This document shows positions 36,018-44,306 of a DNA stretch of 64,000 nucleotides, piece by piece. Position 1 is the first letter of the stretch; every line of letters begins with the position of its first letter. A program made the position numbers and the translations under genes. A model generated the notes under the pieces. That model saw only the letters and a program-made list of their open reading frames with translations. It had not been told where the DNA came from and did no database searches. Source of the DNA: Bog-366 sp963722555 (GTDB lineage: Bacteria; Acidobacteriota; Terriglobia; UBA7540); contig CAVRNQ010000005.1 of assembly GCA_963722555.1 (NCBI GenBank), positions 62,001-126,000 of the forward strand, written 5' to 3'.

Positions 36018-36842
36018 ATGATGCGGTCCTTACCCAGCCATTTCAAACTGCGCTCCCGCTGCAGCCCGGTTCCGATATTCATCTTACTTCTCGCCGTCAT
36101 TCCCGTTGCACCTGTCCACGCGGAACAGTGGCAAAAGCTCAACGTACAGGGGTACGTCAACGACTTTGCCGGCGTGCTCAATGCGACGACTGTGGATGGA
36201 CTTACTCGACTTAGTGCGGAGGTCGATCAAAAAGCCAAGGCCCAGATCGCCGTGGTCACTATCAAGACTCTCGAAGGTGACGCGGTGGAAGACTTCGCCA
36301 GCCACCTTTTTCAGAAGTGGGGCGTGGGGTACAAGGGTACGGACCGTGGCGTGATGGTCCTGCTTGCCACGGATGATCACAAGTACTGGACCGAGGTCGG
36401 CTACGGACTCGAACCCATCCTTCCTGACGGCAAGGTGGGCGGTTTCGGACGCAGCATGGTCCCTTTGTTGCGCCAGGGCAACTACAACGGCGCCGTCGTG
36501 CAAATGGTGAGCCAGATCGCCGAGGTGATTGCCCAGGACAGTCATGTTTCCCTGGTTGGTTTGCCCCAGTCCCCGGCCGCCGCTCCTCCCGCCGCTGAAG
36601 GCGAGCGGCAGGAATCGCCCCTGACGGTGGGGAAAATTGTTGGCCTTCTCATGATGCTCGTGGTCGGGGCGATCCTCTTCAAGCTCCTCGGCCCTTGGTT
36701 CTTGCTCTCCTTGTTTTTGGGGGGCGGAGGGCGGCGAGGGTCGGGTGGCTGGGGCGGTGGCGGGTTTGGCGGAGGTGGGGGAGGCTTCGGGGGATTCGGG
36801 GGAGGTTCCTCGGGTGGGGGTGGAGCTGGCGGAGGCTGGTAA
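36018..36842 (+). CDS. TPM-domain membrane protein with glycine-rich tail
   Basis: 274 residues from ATG 36018 (or the adjacent ATG 36021), chosen because AGGGGA precedes it and a signal peptide follows (FILLLAVIPVAPVHAEQ); the open frame extends 57 codons upstream without support. A TPM/YgcG domain spans about 40-175: YVNDFAGVLNATTVDGLTRL, IAVVTIKTLEG, FQKWGVGYKGTDRGVMVLLA and YGLEPILPDGKVG. A membrane segment (VGLLMMLVVGAILFKLLGPW) is followed by a tail of Gly, Ser, Trp and Phe. The TPM domain lies outside the membrane; homologues assist photosystem repair in plants and have unclear roles in bacteria. It is usually paired with LemA, present here two genes downstream. Confidence 0.88.
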   Translation: MMRSLPSHFKLRSRCSPVPIFILLLAVIPVAPVHAEQWQKLNVQGYVNDFAGVLNATTVDGLTRLSAEVDQKAKAQIAVVTIKTLEGDAVEDFASHLFQKWGVGYKGTDRGVMVLLATDDHKYWTEVGYGLEPILPDGKVGGFGRSMVPLLRQGNYNGAVVQMVSQIAEVIAQDSHVSLVGLPQSPAAAPPAAEGERQESPLTVGKIVGLLMMLVVGAILFKLLGPWFLLSLFLGGGGRRGSGGWGGGGFGGGGGGFGGFGGGSSGGGGAGGGW

Positions 36843-36881
36843 CAAATTACCCCAGAGAGAGACACTCAGGGAGCGAGAACC

Positions 36882-37616
36882 ATGATAGCAGAGCAAAACC
36901 TGACAGACCTGGTAACCAGATTAAAGAACGCCGCGGGAAGCAACCTGCTGTCCGTAATACTCTACGGTTCCGCGGCAACGGGAGAGTTCCACCCGGGGTA
37001 TTCCGACTTGAATGTCCTCTGCATCATGCAGAGTCTCGGCAGGGACGATTTGAGCAAGTTGCACGCTGCTTCGGCCTGGTGGGCCAAGAAGGGACACCCC
37101 GCGCCGCTATTCTTCACACTCAACGAGCTTCACCATTCTGCCGATGTTTTCGCAATCGAACTGTTGGACATTAAAGCGGCTCGCCGAGTTCTTCACGGCG
37201 AAGATGTAATTGCCTCGCTCCACGTTCCGATGGATCTTCACCGCCTGCGAGTGGAACGGGAGTTGCGGAACAATACGTTGCGCCTGCGGCAGCTTTACCT
37301 GAGGCATCCCGCGGACTCCCGGAAGACCCTGGAACTGATGACCTCATCCATTTCAACGTTTGCCGCGCTGTTCCGCCATGCCTTGATTGCTCTGGGAGAG
37401 GATCCGCCGCCAACCAAGCGGGCTACTGTGGCCCGCGCGGGGTCGGTATTGGGATTCGATTCCTCTCCCTTCCACACCGTGCTCGACATTCGTGAAGGGC
37501 GCAAACGTGAACGTGAAGTGGATGCCCAAGCCACGTTCGCCAATTACTTGGAAGGGGTCGTGAAGGCAACCGAAGAGGTTGACCGCCGACTGGCAGTTCC
37601 ACAGGCAACTACATGA
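36882..37616 (+). CDS. nucleotidyltransferase-fold protein between TPM and LemA genes
   Basis: 244 residues, ATG 36882 with GGGAG upstream, 39 bp after the TPM gene and 59 bp before lemA, so one operon is likely. Residues 25-50 show the nucleotidyltransferase signature ILYGSAATGEFHPGYSDLNV: Gly29-Ser30, then Asp42. The second acidic residue of the usual D-x-D/E is Asn44, so metal-dependent catalysis may be lost or altered. The C-terminal half is helical (LRVERELRNNTLRLRQLYLR, then MTSSISTFAALFRHALIALG), like the helical partner domain of such proteins. Substrate unknown. TPM-LemA pairs normally lack this gene. Confidence 0.7.
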   Translation: MIAEQNLTDLVTRLKNAAGSNLLSVILYGSAATGEFHPGYSDLNVLCIMQSLGRDDLSKLHAASAWWAKKGHPAPLFFTLNELHHSADVFAIELLDIKAARRVLHGEDVIASLHVPMDLHRLRVERELRNNTLRLRQLYLRHPADSRKTLELMTSSISTFAALFRHALIALGEDPPPTKRATVARAGSVLGFDSSPFHTVLDIREGRKREREVDAQATFANYLEGVVKATEEVDRRLAVPQATT

Positions 37617-37675
37617 AGGGACAATTCTGGTCGGCCGCGTAATATTTTGGCCCCTGAAAACGGAGGAGGAAGAAA

Positions 37676-38257
37676 ATGAAGATTCTGCTGGCTGTGCTAG
37701 GAGTACTGGTGCTGATCTCCCTCATCGTGGGAGGGACTTACGTCAGTAGCCGCAACCAAATGGTCCGCAAGAACGAAGCCGTCAAACAAGCGTGGTCGCA
37801 AGTGGATGTCGTGATGCAACGGCGCGCGGACCTGATTCCAAACCTCGTCGCCACCGTAAAGGGTTATGCGCAACAGGAACAGACGGTTTTCGGAGCTATC
37901 GCCAATGCCCGCGCGGGTTTGCTGAATGCCCGGACGCCGGGAGAGAAGATCGCGGCCAATGGCCAATTGGATGGCGCCATCGGGAGGTTGCTGGCAATCG
38001 TCGAGAACTATCCCAATCTCAAATCCGATCAGAACTTCCGTGCCCTGCAGGACGAGCTAGCCGGAACTGAAAACCGCATCGCCGTCGAACGCCGCCGGTA
38101 TAACGAGGCCATCCAGGATTACAACACCTTCATCGGCCTGTTTCCAAATAACATCTTTGCCGGGTGGGCTGGATTCCAACGAAATAATGATTACTTTGCT
38201 GCTCAGGAGGCTGCGCGCCAAGCTCCCAAGGTGGATTTCAGCGCACCTAAGCAGTGA
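37676..38257 (+). CDS. lemA: LemA family membrane protein
   Basis: 193 residues. ATG preceded by GGAGGAGG. One N-terminal membrane helix (ILLAVLGVLVLISLIVGGTY), then the LemA coiled-coil bundle with its signature VKQAWSQVDVVMQRRADLIP and NLVATVKGYAQQEQ, and ENYPNLKSDQNFRALQDEL. The body faces the outside of the cytoplasmic membrane. LemA and TPM proteins occur together in many bacteria; function is unsettled. The last residues (VDFSAPKQ) match the usual short tail, so the gene looks intact. Confidence 0.93.
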   Translation: MKILLAVLGVLVLISLIVGGTYVSSRNQMVRKNEAVKQAWSQVDVVMQRRADLIPNLVATVKGYAQQEQTVFGAIANARAGLLNARTPGEKIAANGQLDGAIGRLLAIVENYPNLKSDQNFRALQDELAGTENRIAVERRRYNEAIQDYNTFIGLFPNNIFAGWAGFQRNNDYFAAQEAARQAPKVDFSAPKQ

Positions 38258-38879
38258 TCCACGGCTACACCAGAGAGAGCAGGCCGCCTTCTCCCACGTC
38301 TTGATGGGCAAGGCTCTTTTTCAGGTGACATAAAATAGTCGGCGAGAGTATTTCCAATGCGCTTTCTCACCGAGAGGCGCGGAGGCGCAGAGATTTGAGG
38401 ATTACGAGGGAATCCTTCCGCGTCTCCGCGCCTTTGCATTGAAGGTAATCCCAGCCGAGCCCGCGTAGCAGTTGACATCAGCCTTTCCTATCAGACCGCC
38501 TCAATCACCGCTGTAAATCGCTGTACCGTCGAGAAATCCTCTTCTTACCATTTACAGCGCAGCTAATGGCCGTAGCAGGTTCCGACATCCCATGTTTCGG
38601 GTGTATCAAAGGGTTGCGCAGGGCTCACCTGCATCTATTTGAATCTTCATGGTTTCTGTCGATTTGTTTTGGGTGTCCCAAAGGATTGTTTCTCGCTCGA
38701 TACTTTCCCGCAGCGAAGATGCCCAGAGGAAAGTCCGGCGATGGCGAGCGCCCGGTAAACTAGCGATGCGGAGCGTTTCCGATGCGCAAGGAACTTGAAG
38801 AAAAGCTCGCCCGCCGCAGGGCGCGGTCCCCGATCAAGGCTAGCGACCATCCAGGAGTTGAGCGACTTCCCTCTACCCT
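38258..38879. other. repeat-rich intergenic region
   Basis: Contains a palindrome-like stretch at about 38370-38445 (GAGGCGCGGAGGCG against TCTCCGCGCCTTTGC), a common type of intergenic repeat. A 42-codon frame at 38782-38910 (MRKELEEKLARRRARSPIKA and onward) lacks a ribosome site and ends in the next repeat; it may be a gene scrap. Confidence 0.4.
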
Positions 38880-38982
38880 AGGACGTTACACAGACGTCTA
38901 TCCCGGCTAGTGGCCACTTTCCAAGAAGCCAACTTTTCGTTCCGAATCCATCTTGTGTGTGCCCAGCACCCACGATGTGCAC
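38880..38982 (+). repeat. dispersed element next to the group II intron, copy A
   Basis: About 100 bp related to 45742-45845 in the same orientation. Shared landmarks: CGTTACACAG; GGCCA-TTTCC; AGCC-ACTTTTC-TTCC; AATCCAT; and a CAGCACCCA hairpin. The hairpin arms differ but still pair (GTGTGC with GTGCAC here; GTGCGC with GCGCAT there), so structure is conserved. Confidence 0.6.
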
Positions 38983-39359
38983 GTCGGCGTTGGAGGCTCC
39001 GAACTCCGAAAACTCGACTGGCAATTGCATTGGGAGCCAGTCAGAGGTACGTTATCAGTCGATCGAGAAGTCAAAATGGAAATTCGTGCGCCGGGATAAA
39101 CCGGCATGAAGTAGAGAATGCAAGAGTCTCACGAGAAAGGGATAGCGACCCGCTCGGCACCGAGTTTTGCGCTGGGCATCGCGAGGTGCACAGCGAAGCG
39201 TAAACAGGGGTATAGGTGGGCTGGGTATTGAGCTCCGAAAAGTTGCAATCAGGACGCCGACGCTCTGAATTTGGCGGAAGGCAACATGACTGGAGGCGCT
39301 AGCGCGAGTCCCTGGTCAGTCCTGCGTAGTCGAAGACCCCAGACACGCCTAGAAACTTC

Positions 39360-40736
39360 ATGGACGAGAACCGGGAGACCTCGGAGACGCCTGTTGGGCA
39401 CGAGGCCAGCAGGCCGGCGGGAGAAGGCGATAGCTACACGGCCCGCATGCACGTCGCCGAGGAGTCGGACAGCGGCATAGTACCTATGAATCATTCGAAC
39501 CAAGACGGGAAACCGTTGGCGGAGAGTGAGGAGGGAAGGCCGCTGATCAAGGAGAACACCCATCAATCCGGCACGCACCCGACACAGAGCGGGGCTCGCG
39601 TATCCCAGGGATTGGCGGGTGTGCGGAAGGCAGCGAAGGAAGGGAAGGAGACAAAGTTCACCGCCTTGCTCCACCACCTGACGGTGGATCTACTCCGGGA
39701 GAGCTTTTACGCCTTGAAGCGGAAAGCGGCCCCCGGCGTGGACGGCGTCACTTGGCAGGAGTATGAGACCGGTCTGGAAGGTCGGCTGGTCGACCTACAC
39801 AGCCGGGTACATCGCGGGGCGTATCGAGCGAAACCATCCAGGAGGGTATTCATCCCCAAGCCCGACGGGCGCCAACGTCCGTTGGGGGTGGCGGCGCTGG
39901 AGGACAAGGTCGTCCAACAAGCCGTCGTCACCATCCTCAATCAGATTTATGAAGAGGACTTTCGGGGCTTCTCGTATGGTTTCCGGCCGGGGCGCAGCCA
40001 GCATCAGGCGCTGGATGCGTTGACGGTCGCGCTCAAGCAGAGGAAGGTGAGCTATGTGCTGGACGCAGATATCCGAGGATTTTTCGATCACCTCGATCTC
40101 TGGGTGGAGGTCTGGCGCAAGAAGTGTGCGCAAGGAGACGTCATCGTCATCCGCTATGCTGATGATAACGTCTTAGGTTTCCAACACCGGGCGGAAGCGG
40201 ACCGTTTTCTGGAGGACTTCCGGGAACGGCTGGGGAAGTTTGGGTTGGAACTCCATCCCGACAAAACGCGCCGGATCGAGTTCGGGCGGTATGCCGAACA
40301 GCGCCGGAAACGAAGAGGGGAAGGCAAGCCCGAAACGTTCGACTTTCTGGGTTTCACGCACATCAGCGGGACAAACCGGAAGGGGTACTTTACCGTGAAG
40401 CGCCAGTCGTCCGGCAAACGTATGAGGGCGAAGCTGCAGCAGCTCAAGCAGCAACTTCGCTCCCGTATGCACAACCCGGTGGCGGAAACGGGCAAGTGGC
40501 TCAAGTCGGTCGTGCAAGGCTACTTCAACTACCACGCGGTCCCGGGAAATCTCGACCGCCTGGGTGTCTTTCGAGAAAGGGTAACTCGGCTCTGGCGACG
40601 GACTTTACTCGGTCGCAGCCAGACACACCGGCTCCCTTGGACTCGCATGCACACCTTGGCGGCCCGATGGCTTCCCCACCCGCGCGTGCTCCACCCGTAT
40701 CCCGAGTCTCGCTTCGCCGCTCGGTATCTGAGATAA
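39360..40736 (+). pseudogene. ltrA: group II intron reverse transcriptase/maturase with internal palm deletion
   Basis: 458 residues in frame. The N-terminal part matches intron-encoded reverse transcriptases (VSQGLAGVRKAAKEGKETKF, KAAPGVDGVTWQEYE, FIPKPDGRQRPLGVAALEDK, GFSYGFRPGRSQHQALDA). The first catalytic Asp motif is intact (LDADIRGFFDHLD, about 233-246). The next residues are LWVEVWRKK and then IRYADD (265-269). In relatives about 65 residues, including the GTPQG motif, lie between the first Asp motif and LWVE; they are missing by an in-frame deletion near 40095. The maturase part (FDFLGFTHISG to HPYPESRFAARYLR) is present. It should be unable to polymerise, though RNA-binding may remain. 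Confidence 0.85.
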
Positions 40737-40770
40737 GAGCCGTATGCGCTAATCAGCGCCCGTACGGATC
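40737..40770 (+). ncRNA. group II intron domain V
   Basis: 34-nt hairpin starting GAGCCGTAT with the catalytic AGC triad, inner stem GCGCT/AGCGC, loop AATC instead of the usual GNRA, a 2-nt CC bulge and GTACGGATC closing. Directly followed by a domain VI-like stem (GGTACCAG GCAA CTGGTATCC). Confidence 0.65.
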
Positions 40771-40847
40771 CGTGCGGGGGGTACCAGGCAACTGGTATCC
40801 CTACCGCGACCGACTAAAATGAAAATCCTCGCTGAGAGGAGGCAGTC

Positions 40848-41468
40848 GTGATTCGCTGGAGGAAGGTCGTCGCAATTGGACTTGTGTACGGCATGATGGT
40901 ATTGCCGCTCGGTGACGTTGCGACGCTTCGAGCGACCCCCGCGCTCGAACCGGGCGTGGTGAGGCAACAGATCGGCCAGTTCGGGGTGGGCGCCAACGTC
41001 AGGGTCAAGCTCACGAGTGGCAGGCAGTTGCGCGGCACCCTCGCGGCGGTGGCAGACGACGGTTTCCTTTTGAAGGTCAAACGCCAGAGCACGCCCCGGC
41101 ACGTCGCTTTCACCGAGGTGAGTGAAATCCGCGTGGCCAAACTGACTTATCGCGCCACCGGCCAGCCCGATCCGACAGAAGCCCGGCGAGTGGTCATGGG
41201 CCTGGGAGTCGCCCGGCACATCATGGTGAAGACGGTCGCGGGCAAGGAGTATCACGGCAACATTCAAACGATCTCGCAAAATAACTTCACCCTGTTGCCC
41301 GACCATCAGGCCGCGCCCGTCCAGATCGCCTACAACGATGTAGTGCAGCTCGGGCCGAACCTGAGCACCACCGCGAAAGTAGTCATCGTCGTGGTCGTGG
41401 CGGCAGTAGTGGCACTAACCGTGTTAGTGATCGTTCTGACGACGGACGTGGTGCGAGCCGCCAAGTAA
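40848..41468 (+). CDS. exported protein with two Sm-like barrels and a C-terminal membrane anchor
   Basis: 206 residues. GTG start at 40848 with GAGAGGAGG upstream. An N-terminal hydrophobic segment (VVAIGLVYGMMVLPLGDV) acts as signal or anchor. Two similar beta units follow: GANVRVKLTSGRQLRGTLAA with later VSEIRVAKL (about 48-100), and HIMVKTVAGKEYHGNIQTIS with later VVQLGP (about 125-170). Each resembles a small Sm/Hfq-like barrel in strand pattern, though this is a fold guess. The C-terminus has a strong membrane helix (VVIVVVVAAVVALTVLVIVL). Proteins of this build are common and uncharacterised in Acidobacteriota. A group II intron lies immediately upstream and could affect its transcription. 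Confidence 0.7.
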   Translation: MIRWRKVVAIGLVYGMMVLPLGDVATLRATPALEPGVVRQQIGQFGVGANVRVKLTSGRQLRGTLAAVADDGFLLKVKRQSTPRHVAFTEVSEIRVAKLTYRATGQPDPTEARRVVMGLGVARHIMVKTVAGKEYHGNIQTISQNNFTLLPDHQAAPVQIAYNDVVQLGPNLSTTAKVVIVVVVAAVVALTVLVIVLTTDVVRAAK

Positions 41469-41761
41469 TCGGGAAATGGGTGTCAAGACCTCCTGCGCCG
41501 CATGGATTCCCTGCCGTAAGGTCGCCCTCACCCTTCGGCTTCCCCGTTTCCCACGTGCGCCTCCGACGCGATTCCGATGGCTGGCGCAGGCGCTCAGGGT
41601 CGCCCGTCTCCGCCAGCCCACCCGAAGGATTTTGCGGGCAGTCGCCGCCCGCTTTGCCACGTGCAGGGCGGCGCTCTGCGACAGCGGGCGGGAATGGCCC
41701 TCGCCCGAGAGCTTGGAGCACCTGGCCTATAATGGCTTCCGATGACGCCCAGGTTGCTTCG

Positions 41762-41926
41762 TCAGCCTTCAGGGCACCGGCGCTTCAGCTCCACGAGCAC
41801 TGGCCGCCGCAGGACGGAATCGGGCGAGCAGGCAATGAGAGCAGCTTCGGCAAGCCACTCGCTTCCCCCGGTGACTTCGTCCGTCAACTCGACCTTAACG
41901 TAATCGCCTGCCTCGTAGGTTGCCAT
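41762..41926 (-). CDS. short protein, N-terminus like a DUF-type basic domain; probably truncated
   Basis: 54 codons from ATG 41926. It begins MATYEAGDYVKVELTDEVTG, a start I recognise from small conserved proteins of roughly 80 residues that bind or modify unknown targets and continue SEWMWVRV. Here the sequence diverges after GSEW into LAEAALIACSPDSVLRR and stops early. This suggests a frameshifted or deleted gene. Ribosome site weak. No function claimed. Confidence 0.35.
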   Translation of the reverse strand: MATYEAGDYVKVELTDEVTGGSEWLAEAALIACSPDSVLRRPVLVELKRRCPEG

Positions 41927-42116
41927 CGGATTCTCACATTCTGGATTTTACGATGCGTTGGCCCCGCAGCAGATTCAGAAATCATGGCCAAACTATGGCT
42001 AAAGAGACATCAAAATGCCTCGCAATCCCTCACGGTACGAGCAGTGGGGGACACGGCCAAGTGGCTGTCGAATCAAAAATTTATGGATTATTTCGGAAAA
42101 ATTTCGATGGGCTAAA

Positions 42117-42166
42117 ACGGTTTCCTAAACCGTGGGTCGGGGGTTCGAATCCCTCCAGGCCTACCA
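42117..42166 (+). other. 3' half of a tRNA-Arg(CCT)-like sequence; probable attachment site
   Basis: An anticodon arm (ACGGT, loop TTCCTAA, ACCGT) reads CCT. It is followed by a 5-nt variable loop, a T arm (GGGGG, TTCGAAT, CCCTC), 3' acceptor strand CAGGCCT, discriminator A and CCA. No matching 5' acceptor strand (AGGCCTG) or D arm is upstream. So it is a 3' tRNA piece of the kind left by an integrase. Its last 24 bases before the final CA recur at 45109-45132. Confidence 0.65.
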
Positions 42167-42404
42167 CTTTAACTCCATGATATCCAATTGGTTCCGCGGA
42201 ATTCTGCTACGATCACCGCCAGGACAAACGGGCTAACTGAAGTAGAACTGAAGTGTTTTCTCGCGCCCAGTACCACAAAATCTCTATGGGGCATAGGTAC
42301 CTCGTTGTGTCAGAAGCGTGCAAGACCCTTTGCCCGAGAAGATGAAGGGAGTCCTGTCGCTCTCATAGGGGTCGAAGTAGTGTGCTGACCTGCACTCATA
42401 CACA

Positions 42405-43859
42405 TTAGGCCTTTAGGTCGGCGGCGATTTGGGAGAATTGGTCTAGGGCGGCTTCGAGGTCTTCGGCGATTTCGGCGGCGATAACATCCGGGTCGGGGAG
42501 ATTGGCTGAGTCCTCCAAGCTTTCATCCTTGAGCCAGAAGATGTCGAGGCTCACCTTGTCGCGCTTCAACAGCTCCTCGTACTCGAAGGGCTTGAAGCGT
42601 TCGGTCGGCTTCCGGTCGTGACGGTTCTCGGGGTTGTAGCCGGCGACGAAATCATCAAGGCCGGAGCGCTTCAGCGGATTGGTCTTCAATGTAAAGTGCT
42701 GGTTGGTACGAAAATCGTAAATCCCCAGCGTCTTCGTCCACGGTGTTTCGCTCGCAGGCTTGCGGTCGAAGAAGAGGACGTTCGCCTTGACACCCTGGGC
42801 ATAGAAAATGCCAGTCGGCAGGCGCAGCAGGGTGTGGACATCGCATTCGTGCAGCAGCTTGCGCCGAACGGTCTCTCCTGCCCCGCCTTCAAACAGCACG
42901 TTGTCCGGCACCACGATGGCCGCCCGCCCGTGGATATTGAGCAGTGATTTGACGTGCTGGAGGAAGTTGAGCTGCTTGTTGCTGGTGGAGGCCCAGAAGT
43001 CATCGCGGACTACGACCAGGCTCTCCTTGCTCTGTTCGCCCTCTTCGTTGATGACCGTCACGCTCGATTTTTTTCCAAATGGCGGGTTGGTCAATACGAT
43101 GTCATAGGTCTCTGACGGTTTGGCGTTCAGGCTGTCGCCTACTTTGACGGGGCAGTCGTCCCCGCCGATGCCGTGCAACAGCAGATTCATAGCGCAGAGG
43201 CGGGCGGTGTTATCCACGATCTCCATGCCCTTGAGCGCGTCAAAGCGCAGATGCTTCTTCTGGTCCTTGTCCAGGTCATAGTGATGGCTGATGAATTCGT
43301 GGGCAATCAGCAGGAAGCCGCCCGTCCCGCAAGCCGGGTCGTGGATTGTCTGGCCAGGTGCAGGCCGCATCACGTCTACAATGGCGCGGATCAGGGCGCG
43401 CGGCGTGAAGTATTGCCCTGCGCCGGTCTTTACGTCCTCGGCGTTCTTTTCCAGCAAGCCCTCGTAGGCATCGCCTTTTACGTCCGCGTCGAGCGTCATC
43501 CATTGCTCGCGGTCAATCAAGTCGGCAATCAGGCGGCGCAATTTCGCCGGGTCCTGAATCTTGTTCTGAGCCTTCCGAAAGATGGTCCCCAGCATCCCGC
43601 CCTGCTTGCCCAGGTTCTCCAGTGTCTTGCGGTAGTGGACTTCGAGGGGATCGCCGTCCAGTTCGAGCAAGCCCGGCCAGTTGTAGTCCTCGGGGACAAT
43701 TGAAGGCCGGTCGAGCGGCGGCTGGGTCTGCTCGTGAGCCATCTTGAGGAACAGCAGGTAGGTAAGCTGCTCGACATAGTCGCCGTACGAAAGCCCGTCA
43801 TCGCGGAGGATGTTGCAGTAGTTCCAGAGCTTTTGAACGATGGCAGAGGGAGTGGGCAT
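42405..43859 (-). CDS. hsdM: type I restriction-modification methyltransferase subunit HsdM
   Basis: 484 residues. N-terminal helical domain (VQKLWNYCNILRDDGLSYGD, YLLFLKM) and an N6-adenine methyltransferase core: GAGQYFTPRALI, SAM-binding motif DPACGTGGFL (174-183) and catalytic NPPF (258-261). Normal length and apparently intact. It would methylate adenines in complex with HsdS. It is last in a minus-strand row: HsdS remnant, MNT, HEPN, hsdM. Neither hsdR nor a complete hsdS is in the window, so it looks like an orphan. The row lies between two tRNA-end repeats, supporting an integrated island. Confidence 0.94.
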   Translation of the reverse strand: MPTPSAIVQKLWNYCNILRDDGLSYGDYVEQLTYLLFLKMAHEQTQPPLDRPSIVPEDYNWPGLLELDGDPLEVHYRKTLENLGKQGGMLGTIFRKAQNKIQDPAKLRRLIADLIDREQWMTLDADVKGDAYEGLLEKNAEDVKTGAGQYFTPRALIRAIVDVMRPAPGQTIHDPACGTGGFLLIAHEFISHHYDLDKDQKKHLRFDALKGMEIVDNTARLCAMNLLLHGIGGDDCPVKVGDSLNAKPSETYDIVLTNPPFGKKSSVTVINEEGEQSKESLVVVRDDFWASTSNKQLNFLQHVKSLLNIHGRAAIVVPDNVLFEGGAGETVRRKLLHECDVHTLLRLPTGIFYAQGVKANVLFFDRKPASETPWTKTLGIYDFRTNQHFTLKTNPLKRSGLDDFVAGYNPENRHDRKPTERFKPFEYEELLKRDKVSLDIFWLKDESLEDSANLPDPDVIAAEIAEDLEAALDQFSQIAADLKA

Positions 43860-43868
43860 GGAGAGCCT

Positions 43869-44306
43869 CTACAAAAGGTGTGGATGGTGTTTCTTAATCC
43901 ATCTTTGAACTCGCGTTCGCAGCTCTTGGGCTAGTGTCGCCATTTCCTCGGCTTCCTGATCGGATATCGCCCCGCCGAATTCGTAGCTCGTAAGATTCCG
44001 TTTCTTGCGGAAAGCGTCGAACCGTTGGACCAACTGGGAGTCGGCGCCCATGGTGAGCGGCAGGGACTGGATCACCCGGAGGTGATGGGCCTCTCGCGCC
44101 GCCCGGTAACCCGCCGCGGCCAGCGCTGCCGTCGCCGCCTGAAGCGCGGCTTTGTAGGCGATATTGAAGCGCCAGTCCGTGGCCAAGCCCGTCGTCCGGG
44201 AAGCTTCCAGATCGCGGTCCACCAGTGCCAGCAGGGCGTCAACCTCTTCGCGACTGCTTTGGTGTTGGCTGAGCCAGCCTTTTCTCAGCCAGTCTCTCAA
44301 GCTCAC
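43869..44306 (-). CDS. HEPN-domain protein, partner of MNT nucleotidyltransferase
   Basis: 145 residues, mostly helical. It starts MSLRDWLRKGWLSQHQSSRE and has FRKKRNLTSYEF at 99-110. The R-N-x3-Y signature there replaces the R-x4-6-H motif of active HEPN RNases and is common in MNT-linked HEPN partners. The start overlaps the upstream nucleotidyltransferase gene by 68 bp and the stop is 9 bp before hsdM, so all are co-transcribed. In known HEPN-MNT modules the HEPN protein is the toxin and the MNT enzyme silences it by nucleotide transfer onto a Tyr near this motif; Tyr108 is the candidate here. Function by analogy. Confidence 0.8.
   Translation of the reverse strand: MSLRDWLRKGWLSQHQSSREEVDALLALVDRDLEASRTTGLATDWRFNIAYKAALQAATAALAAAGYRAAREAHHLRVIQSLPLTMGADSQLVQRFDAFRKKRNLTSYEFGGAISDQEAEEMATLAQELRTRVQRWIKKHHPHLL

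Larger units (their letters stand above)
38952..40810 (+). mobile_element. group II intron with degraded reverse transcriptase
   Basis: The 5' part has features I recognise from bacterial group II introns: a GTGTGCCCAGC start followed by a hairpin, CTCGACTGGCAATTGCATTG, GGGATAAACCGGCATGAAG, and CGAGAAAGGGATAGCGA before the protein gene. The 3' part carries a domain V hairpin beginning GAGCCGTATGCG at 40737 and a domain VI stem with a GCAA loop, ending near CTACCGCGAC (40801-40810). The 5' boundary is an estimate; the 3' boundary is likelier. Length is about 1.86 kb. The next gene starts 38 bp beyond, so the intron sits just upstream of its ribosome site. Confidence 0.6.

Noticed and set aside
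42100..42166. Complete tRNA-Arg gene
   Set aside because: The 3' half folds well but no 5' acceptor strand or D arm is present upstream.
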